DNA of 9,548 nucleotides, from assembly GCA_030830595.1 (NCBI GenBank), contig JAURMS010000084.1, positions 1 through 9,548 of the forward strand, read 5' to 3'. Below, piece after piece: positions 1 through 4,290 of this stretch; position 1 is the first letter of the stretch, and each line of letters begins with the position of its first letter. Position numbers and translations under genes: made by a program. The notes beneath the pieces are model-generated. The model searched no databases. It was given only the letters and a program-made list of their open reading frames with translations, and had not been told where the DNA came from. This DNA comes from Gammaproteobacteria bacterium. GTDB taxonomy: Bacteria > Pseudomonadota > Gammaproteobacteria > Steroidobacterales > Steroidobacteraceae.

Positions 1-32
1 AGGGACGACAGCCGGGTTGCCGAGAAGTCTGG
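1..32 (+). promoter_or_regulatory. GEMM / cyclic-di-GMP-I riboswitch, 3' part only (cut by window edge)
   Basis: The first 32 bases are identical to the 3' half of the complete riboswitch near 2102-2195. They contain the right arm of the second aptamer hairpin (GGGAC) and the hallmark segment CAGCCGGGTTGCCGA. The 5' half, with the GCAAAGCC core, would lie just upstream of the window. It leads into the secreted-protein gene that starts at 75. The identification comes from memory of the GEMM consensus and from the intact second copy. That the missing half is intact is inferred. Confidence 0.75.
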
Positions 33-137
33 ACAAGTATGTCCCATTCTAATTTGGCAAAACGGAGAGAAGTAATGACCCACAAGATCAAGCTCAGCGC
101 AGTCGCGGGTGCCGTGGTGCTCGCACTCGGTGCGCAG
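1..137 (+). repeat. Leader repeat, copy 1 (riboswitch end + 5' UTR + signal-peptide codons)
   Basis: This stretch matches 2164-2299. Bases 1-63 are identical to 2164-2226, and 82-121 are identical to 2244-2283. The differences are G64 to C, a 1-base indel plus a substitution just before the ATG, C81 to T (His to Tyr at codon 3), and four third-position changes in codons 16-21. Similarity is lost right after codon 21. The repeat probably continues left of the window through the rest of the riboswitch. No transposase or terminal inverted repeats accompany it. Confidence 0.95.
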
Positions 138-926
138 GCTGCCATGGCTGGCAACGGAAGCCCGGGCGGTTCCCACGATTATTCCCTGAACGTCATCGGC
201 GTCGAAAAGGGCAAGCGGGCCAAGATGACCGACAGCAGCAGGCGCACAATTTTCGTGCCCCTCAAGTCGGAGAAGGTTGGCCAAAGCGACTGTAATTACG
301 ATGCGTCTGGCGCATGCATCACCACGGAAATCGTCAATTCGAAGATCTGGCTGGTCCAGGGTGACAGCTTCGCAGTCTGCGACGGCAATGGCTTTGACCC
401 TGCCTATAGCTGCGCCGACTCGGACGTTCCAATGACCCTGCGCACCATCACCTACAACGAAGCTGGCGAGCAGGTGGCAACGATCAGCGACAAGATTGGA
501 GCCGTCTTCCAGTTGCCCTGCAACACGAATATTCCTGACGATCAGGACGTACTGCAGGCCTGTGACCCAGAGGAAGCTCATGCAGATTATTCGGTCTACG
601 TCCGTGGCCTCGGCAAGCCGGGTGGCCGGGCCGACATCAACACCTGCGCCTATTACGACACTGACACGGGGACCGAATTGCTCTGCTCGCTCGAAACTGC
701 GGTAGTCACCCGCGAGAAGGGCAAGTCGACCTTTGCCGACGTGACGAACGAGATGACCTCGGTCGTCTGGGGCGAGTGCCTGGGCACGGTCCTCGAGGAC
801 ATGAGTTGCGACGGCACTGTCAAGACGTACCGTACTGCGCTGTTCTCTGGCGACATGCACGACTTCTTCTGGAACTACAATAACCAGGGTCTGCGTCTCG
901 CCCAGTTCCGCTTCTACGGCAACTGA
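75..926 (+). CDS. Secreted Cys-rich protein of unknown function, riboswitch-controlled
   Basis: The product is 283 aa, with a clear Sec signal peptide (basic MTHKIK start, hydrophobic core at residues 9-20, AMA cleavage site at 23-25). The mature part has ten cysteines, enough for five disulfides, which fits a periplasmic or secreted protein. Recognisable stretches are YSLNVIGV (36-43), YSVYVRGLGKPGG (172-184), a TREKGKSTF stretch (212-220) and GLRLAQFRFY (272-281). I recall similar segments in uncharacterised secreted proteins but know no function or family name. I chose ATG 75 because GGAG lies 7 nt upstream and the signal peptide begins here. An in-frame ATG at 39 is less likely: in the duplicated leader the equivalent ATG (2202) is out of frame because of the 1-base indel. 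A c-di-GMP riboswitch lies upstream and an intrinsic terminator follows, so it is probably monocistronic. No transmembrane anchor or lipobox is seen. Confidence 0.9.
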   Translation: MTHKIKLSAVAGAVVLALGAQAAMAGNGSPGGSHDYSLNVIGVEKGKRAKMTDSSRRTIFVPLKSEKVGQSDCNYDASGACITTEIVNSKIWLVQGDSFAVCDGNGFDPAYSCADSDVPMTLRTITYNEAGEQVATISDKIGAVFQLPCNTNIPDDQDVLQACDPEEAHADYSVYVRGLGKPGGRADINTCAYYDTDTGTELLCSLETAVVTREKGKSTFADVTNEMTSVVWGECLGTVLEDMSCDGTVKTYRTALFSGDMHDFFWNYNNQGLRLAQFRFYGN

Positions 927-952
927 GATCGAGTCAGACTGGAAAGTGTGAC

Positions 953-983
953 GGGGCCCTGTGGCGACGCAGGGCCCTTTCTT
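953..983 (+). terminator. Rho-independent terminator of the first secreted-protein gene
   Basis: GGGCCCTG (954-961) pairs with CAGGGCCC (970-977) around an 8-nt loop and is followed by TTTCTT. It begins 27 nt after the stop codon and separates this gene from the one at 995. Confidence 0.85.
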
Positions 984-988
984 ATAAT
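983..988 (+). promoter_or_regulatory. Possible -10 box (TATAAT) directly before the gene at 995
   Basis: A perfect TATAAT overlaps the terminator's T tail. Its spacing would put the transcription start at or beside the A of ATG 995, giving a leaderless mRNA. No good -35 hexamer is seen about 17 bp upstream, where the terminator stem lies. The match may be chance. Confidence 0.3.
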
Positions 989-994
989 CGAGCC

Positions 995-1999
995 ATGAAA
1001 ATGAAAAACGCGCCGCTCTGGGCCATCGGCATGTCGATCTTGTTAGGCACCCCGTCGGCCGACGCTCAAGACGGCAAAGAGTATCCAGTCTATGAGTTTG
1101 GGGAACTCGCCCAGGGCGTGATCGCGGCACACGAGTTCGAATTGCGGAATCAGGGCAATCAGACCGTCGAGGTCGCAAGGGTAGACTTCAGCCTCGCCGG
1201 CGTCACCGCCGGGATTCCACGTTTCATCGAACCAGGCACGGTAGCCAAGCTACGCCTCAAGTGGGACACGTCGACTTACGTTGGCCCTTGGGAAGGCGCC
1301 ATGACGGTCAGGTTTAGCAGCCCAGGGCATGCCCCTATGACCTTTGGCTTCTCTGGCACCGTCAGGGCACCGATCGAATTTTCACCATTTCCAGCCTTTT
1401 ACATCAGCCAGTTTGCTGGGGAGTCCGCCACACGGTCTATAGAGCTCAACGTTAACCAGGAACGTGACGTCACCATTAAATCGGTCCGTATCCCCCCGGG
1501 GCTAGGCAGCCTGTCTGTCGACTCTCTTACGCACGGTCGTCACTATCGCTTAACCGTCACGGCTGCTCCGACGCTTCCGGTTGGCCTGCACAGCGATTTT
1601 GGATATCTGATGACCGATGATGCCGACCAGTCAGAATTACGGGTCCAACTCAACATCAAGGTCAAGGCCGACCTTCATCCTTCGGCGGAATCCGTCGAAC
1701 TCGGTCGGCTTCGCCCGGCGGTGCTGCGCGCCAACCCGGAAATGCTGGAGTTCATCACCGGCAGCGTGACCGTCGAATCCAGGTACGGCAAGGCTTCGCA
1801 GTTGGCGGCCACCGTAGACCTCGACTTCCTGGAGGTGGTTGCCGAAGCCGGTGACGACGATCGCCGACTCGGCATCGAGTTGCGCCCGAAGCTGGATCAG
1901 CTCAAGCCTGGCAGCTACACGGGCACGCTTACCGTGGGATTTGCGGAGACGCCGGCGAGCACGCTCCGCTTACCCGTTACCGTGGTGGTCGAAGGTTGA
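995..1999 (+). CDS. Exported protein with Ig-like (DUF1573/HYDIN-like) beta-sandwich domains
   Basis: The product is 334 aa, with a signal peptide (MKMKN, hydrophobic stretch, cleavage near ADA-Q at 23-26). The mature protein starts with a segment typical of DUF1573/HYDIN-like Ig folds: FGELAQG (36-42), then a 'FELRNQGNQTVEV' strand pair (48-60), then a proline/glycine turn before a KLRLKWD strand. Two further beta-rich stretches of about 100 residues (roughly 126-230 and 231-334) look like related domains, and the last ends in LRLPVTVVVEG. Such domains usually mediate protein binding or scaffolding, and no catalytic motif is seen. The DUF1573 call is by pattern memory, so exact family membership is unsure. 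No good Shine-Dalgarno precedes ATG 995; ATG 1001, two codons later, is an alternative start with GAG about 8 nt upstream. A terminator separates it from the gene before, and unlike its neighbours it lacks the riboswitch leader. Confidence 0.85.
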   Translation: MKMKNAPLWAIGMSILLGTPSADAQDGKEYPVYEFGELAQGVIAAHEFELRNQGNQTVEVARVDFSLAGVTAGIPRFIEPGTVAKLRLKWDTSTYVGPWEGAMTVRFSSPGHAPMTFGFSGTVRAPIEFSPFPAFYISQFAGESATRSIELNVNQERDVTIKSVRIPPGLGSLSVDSLTHGRHYRLTVTAAPTLPVGLHSDFGYLMTDDADQSELRVQLNIKVKADLHPSAESVELGRLRPAVLRANPEMLEFITGSVTVESRYGKASQLAATVDLDFLEVVAEAGDDDRRLGIELRPKLDQLKPGSYTGTLTVGFAETPASTLRLPVTVVVEG

Positions 2000-2049
2000 T
2001 GCACTTCACAATAAAACAATCAAAAAGACTTTTTTCAAGGATATGTAAA

Positions 2050-2071
2050 GTCACGCTTGTTCAAACGTGAC
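2050..2071. repeat. 22-bp inverted repeat (possible operator) upstream of riboswitch 2
   Basis: GTCACG-c-TTG-tt-CAA-a-CGTGAC is a dyad with 18 of 22 positions symmetric, about 50 bp before the aptamer. No T-run follows, so it is a poor intrinsic terminator for the gene ending at 1999. The length and symmetry suit a dimeric regulator site in the promoter region, but I cannot assign a regulator. The surrounding 2000-2050 stretch is AT-rich, and I found no convincing -35/-10 pair. Confidence 0.45.
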
Positions 2072-2101
2072 AGCTTCGGCACTTTCTCTTCTGTCCGCGA
2101 T

Positions 2102-2195
2102 GACTGAGTCGTAAGGGGCACACCCTCCGCGAGGTGGGGTCGCAAAGCCAAGGGTCTCCCGCGAGGGACGACAGCCGGGTTGCCGAGAAGTCTGG
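2102..2195 (+). promoter_or_regulatory. GEMM / cyclic-di-GMP-I riboswitch (complete aptamer)
   Basis: The parts of the class I c-di-GMP aptamer occur in order. AAGGGGCACACC (2113-2124) corresponds to the consensus AGGGCAAACC. A hairpin CCC-U-CC / GG-U-GGG (2123-2138) is capped by a GNRA tetraloop, GCGA. The core GCAAAGCC follows (2142-2149). A second hairpin GUC-UCCC / GGGA-c-GAC (2154-2172) also has a GCGA loop. The signature AGCCGGGTTGCCGA (2172-2185) closes it. A closing stem GACT (2102-2105) with AGTC (2189-2192) is plausible. The ligand-specifying position appears to be G, which favours c-di-GMP over the cGAMP-binding GEMM-Ib class, but one extra G in this segment makes the alignment uncertain. 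The aptamer lies about 40 nt before the start codon at 2237, with no obvious terminator between, so control may be translational. The identification is from consensus memory, not a covariance search. Confidence 0.87.
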
Positions 2196-2299
2196 ACAAG
2201 TATGTCCCATTCTAATTTGGCAAAACCGAGAGAAATATGACCTACAAGATCAAGCTCAGCGCAGTCGCGGGTGCCGTGGTGCTGGCACTTGGCGCGCAA
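2164..2299 (+). repeat. Leader repeat, copy 2
   Basis: This is the counterpart of 1-137: 63 identical bases through the riboswitch end and 5' UTR, a short variable patch around the ribosome-binding site and ATG, then 40 more identical bases inside the coding region. The next differences (codons 16, 18, 19, 21) are all synonymous. Similarity ends before the signal-peptidase site. Confidence 0.95.
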
Positions 2300-3118
2300 G
2301 GCGCCCTGGCCGCATCGGAGAACGCGAACGCGGAATTCGCGGCGGTGTATTCGGAATACCCGATCGTGCTGGCCCCACGTGCCGGCACGGACGGCGTATC
2401 CAACTTTGCCAACTGCATTGTTGAGTACACCGGTGGCGAGACAGCGCCTTGCATCGGAGGCATCGCCGAGCCGAGGACCGGAAAGATCATGGCCCAGATC
2501 AAGGTCGCCCAGAACAAGGAATTGCTGGTGGGCCTGTCAGCGCAGATGGAGATCTTTACGGGAACGACCGTGACCGGCAAGCGTGGCAGTCGTTCGACGT
2601 CCATGGCCGCTGCGGGTGGCGCCGTCGAACTGCACGCCTGCACCGGTGATGATGGTGACGGAGGCTACCTCCTTTGCAGGCCATCCCTCTCCGGTGCCGT
2701 GATGCTGTCGCGGCGGGCGCAGGAACTGACTGCCGTTCTCGGCGGTGTGCTGGAACAGTGCAACGTCAACATCACCGAGACCGATGGCAGTTTCAGTGGT
2801 GAATTCGCCCTGAAAGACTGCCAGGTCGCCGAGGAGGAAATCGGCCTGGCACTGTCCACGATCGCCTCTCATCACTACAACTTCCTGTTCCCCAACCTGG
2901 ATAGCGGCACCTGGGACGTGGTGGCTACATTTCTGGCAACGGCCGCGGCCACCGGGACCGCAGGATGCGCGGACGGCAGCGGCAACACTGAACTGACGGG
3001 TTGCTACGATGATCCCGGCGCGAGCGCTGACAGCCAGGCATACGTCATCATCAGCAAGTCAACGATGACCGTTCAGGAAGTCAGGGCCAACAAGGCCTGG
3101 GAACCGGTGGAGCTGTAA
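2237..3118 (+). CDS. Second secreted Cys-containing protein of unknown function, riboswitch-controlled
   Basis: The product is 293 aa. Residues 1-21 equal those of the gene at 75 except His to Tyr at position 3, and the cleavage site is ALA (23-25). The mature part has eight cysteines, consistent with four disulfides, and alternates beta-like stretches (KIMAQIKVAQNKELLVGLSA, then a Ser/Ala/Gly-rich turn and GGAVELHAC) with acidic loops such as TGDDGDGG. It has no anchor or catalytic motif that I recognise, and no visible similarity to the first mature protein. The start ATG follows CGAGAGAAAT, a weaker Shine-Dalgarno than GGAGAG in copy 1 because of one G-to-C change. The riboswitch at 2102-2195 lies upstream and a strong terminator follows at 3143. 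I recall similar anonymous exported proteins but no name. It is probably periplasmic or extracellular. Confidence 0.9.
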   Translation: MTYKIKLSAVAGAVVLALGAQGALAASENANAEFAAVYSEYPIVLAPRAGTDGVSNFANCIVEYTGGETAPCIGGIAEPRTGKIMAQIKVAQNKELLVGLSAQMEIFTGTTVTGKRGSRSTSMAAAGGAVELHACTGDDGDGGYLLCRPSLSGAVMLSRRAQELTAVLGGVLEQCNVNITETDGSFSGEFALKDCQVAEEEIGLALSTIASHHYNFLFPNLDSGTWDVVATFLATAAATGTAGCADGSGNTELTGCYDDPGASADSQAYVIISKSTMTVQEVRANKAWEPVEL

Positions 3119-3142
3119 ACCAAAGCTCTCAATGACCCTGGA

Positions 3143-3170
3143 CAGCCCCGCTTCGGCGGGGCTGTTTTTT
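3143..3170 (+). terminator. Strong Rho-independent terminator after the second secreted-protein gene
   Basis: A perfect 9-bp stem, CAGCCCCGC (3143-3151) with GCGGGGCTG (3156-3164), has a TTCG tetraloop and is followed by six T. It lies between this gene and the convergent Alx/TerC gene, whose stop is at 3178. On the minus strand no T-run follows, so it mainly serves the plus strand. Confidence 0.93.
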
Positions 3171-3177
3171 GCCCGGC

Positions 3178-4182
3178 TCAAACCCCGTCCTTCTCCTCGG
3201 GCTTCCTCGCCTTGAACGGGTAGGCAGACTGCGGTTTGCCGGAGGGTGGAATTTTCAGCGAAAGCACCATCGAGACGGCCAGCACCGAGACGGTGACCCC
3301 AAGCGAGACGGCCACCGGGATCTTGTACAGATCGATCAGCAGCATCTTGGATCCTATGAACACCAGCACGATGGCCAGCCCGTAGGAGAGCAGGTGGAAG
3401 CGTTCGTGCATCCCTGCCAGCAGGAAGTACATCGCCCGCAACCCCAGGATGGCGAACACGTTGGAGGTGAGCACGATAAAGGGGTCCATGGTGATGGCGA
3501 AGATCGCCGGGATCGAGTCCACGGCGAAGACCACGTCCACCACCCCGATCAGGACGATCACCACGAACAGCGGGGTGGCCATGCGGACCCCGTCCCTGAC
3601 GGTGAAAAAGCGCTCACCGTCATAGTCCGGAGAGATCTTCATGTGGCGGCGCACGAACTTGAGTGCCGGATTGGCCTCGAGGTCCGGCTCCTGCCCGGTC
3701 GCCCACCACATCTTGACCCCGGTGAACACCAGGAAGGCCCCAAACAGGTACAGGATCCAATGAAAGTGGGTGATCAGCCAGGCCCCGACCAGGATCATGA
3801 TGGCCCGCAGCACCAGGGCGGCCAGGATGCCGAACATCAGGACCTTCTTCTGGTACTCAGCCGGCACCGCAAAGTAGGTGAACACCATCAGGAAGACGAA
3901 GATGTTGTCGACCGCGAGGGCCTTCTCCACCAGATAGCCGGTGACGAACTCCAGCGCCTTGGCATGGGCCACCGGGTTCCCCTCGAGGCCGCCCAGCACC
4001 CACCACAGCCAGCACACGAAGGCAAAGGACACCGCGACCCAGATCAGCGACCAGATGCCGGCCTCCCGCATGGAGACCCGATGGGCGCCCTGCCGCTCGA
4101 GGGCGAAAAAATCGACCGCCAGTGCGGCCAGGACGAACAGGGTAAACAGGACCCACATCGTGGGTGTCGCGATGCTCAACAT
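3178..4182 (-). CDS. alx: Alx/TerC-family integral membrane protein
   Basis: The product is 334 aa, close to E. coli Alx (about 321 aa), with 8-9 likely membrane segments. It shows the TerC/Alx hallmarks: EKALAVDNIFVFLM (86-99, Asp92), a VFAVDSIPAIFAIT stretch (218-231, Asp222), then DPFIVLTSN and LGLRAMYFLLAG. The two Asp-containing segments are the conserved metal-binding core of the family. Members act in the inner membrane in metal homeostasis, with manganese export proposed for Alx, and in tellurite or alkaline-pH phenotypes. The N-terminus MLSIATPTMW aligns with family starts, which supports ATG 4182; AGGA lies 11 nt upstream, a weak site. The C-terminus is basic and hydrophilic. It is divergent from the sulfatase gene across 108 bp. 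The upstream region is too short, and lacks recognisable motifs, for the yybP-ykoY/PRE riboswitch known before E. coli alx. Confidence 0.93.
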   Translation of the reverse strand: MLSIATPTMWVLFTLFVLAALAVDFFALERQGAHRVSMREAGIWSLIWVAVSFAFVCWLWWVLGGLEGNPVAHAKALEFVTGYLVEKALAVDNIFVFLMVFTYFAVPAEYQKKVLMFGILAALVLRAIMILVGAWLITHFHWILYLFGAFLVFTGVKMWWATGQEPDLEANPALKFVRRHMKISPDYDGERFFTVRDGVRMATPLFVVIVLIGVVDVVFAVDSIPAIFAITMDPFIVLTSNVFAILGLRAMYFLLAGMHERFHLLSYGLAIVLVFIGSKMLLIDLYKIPVAVSLGVTVSVLAVSMVLSLKIPPSGKPQSAYPFKARKPEEKDGV

Positions 4183-4290
4183 GCGGCTAGTATTCCTGAG
4201 TGCGAGGTCAACGGCGATCGGGGCACTGTACGCCGGGTTCGCGAATGATACTACGCCCTTCAGGGCGCAACGAGAAGATGAAACAAAATT
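4183..4290. other. Divergent intergenic region (alx / sulfatase)
   Basis: This 108-bp spacer must hold promoters for both flanking genes. It contains a small perfect hairpin CGCCC-TTCA-GGGCG (4254-4267), close to the sulfatase start, and -10-like strings GATACT (4247-4252, plus) and TAGTAT (4248-4253, minus). Neither has a matching -35. A GAGAAG (4272-4277) precedes ATG 4291 by 13 nt, a rather long spacing. Confidence 0.4.

Noticed and set aside
39..74. In-frame upstream ATG that would extend the first secreted protein by 12 residues
   Set aside because: It has no suitable ribosome site, it would place charged residues before the signal peptide, and the matching ATG in the duplicated leader is out of frame.
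2028..2041. AAAAAGACTTTTTT as an intrinsic terminator of the gene ending at 1999
   Set aside because: The arms are only A/T pairs with almost no loop and no GC stem, so it is more likely just part of an AT-rich promoter region.
1..2299. The leader repeat as ends of an insertion sequence or composite element
   Set aside because: There is no transposase, no terminal inverted repeats and no target-site duplications, and the repeat ends within a codon-aligned signal peptide. A copied leader explains it better.
3169..4248. Long plus-strand open frame (359 codons) opposite the Alx/TerC gene
   Set aside because: The product is unnaturally rich in H, Q, D, P and R, as expected for the antisense of a membrane-protein gene with GC-rich codons. 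The minus frame has clear family motifs.
4183..4290. A manganese or pH-responsive (yybP-ykoY) riboswitch before alx, as in E. coli
   Set aside because: The whole spacer is 108 bp and shared with a divergent gene, and no yybP-ykoY consensus elements are visible on the minus strand.
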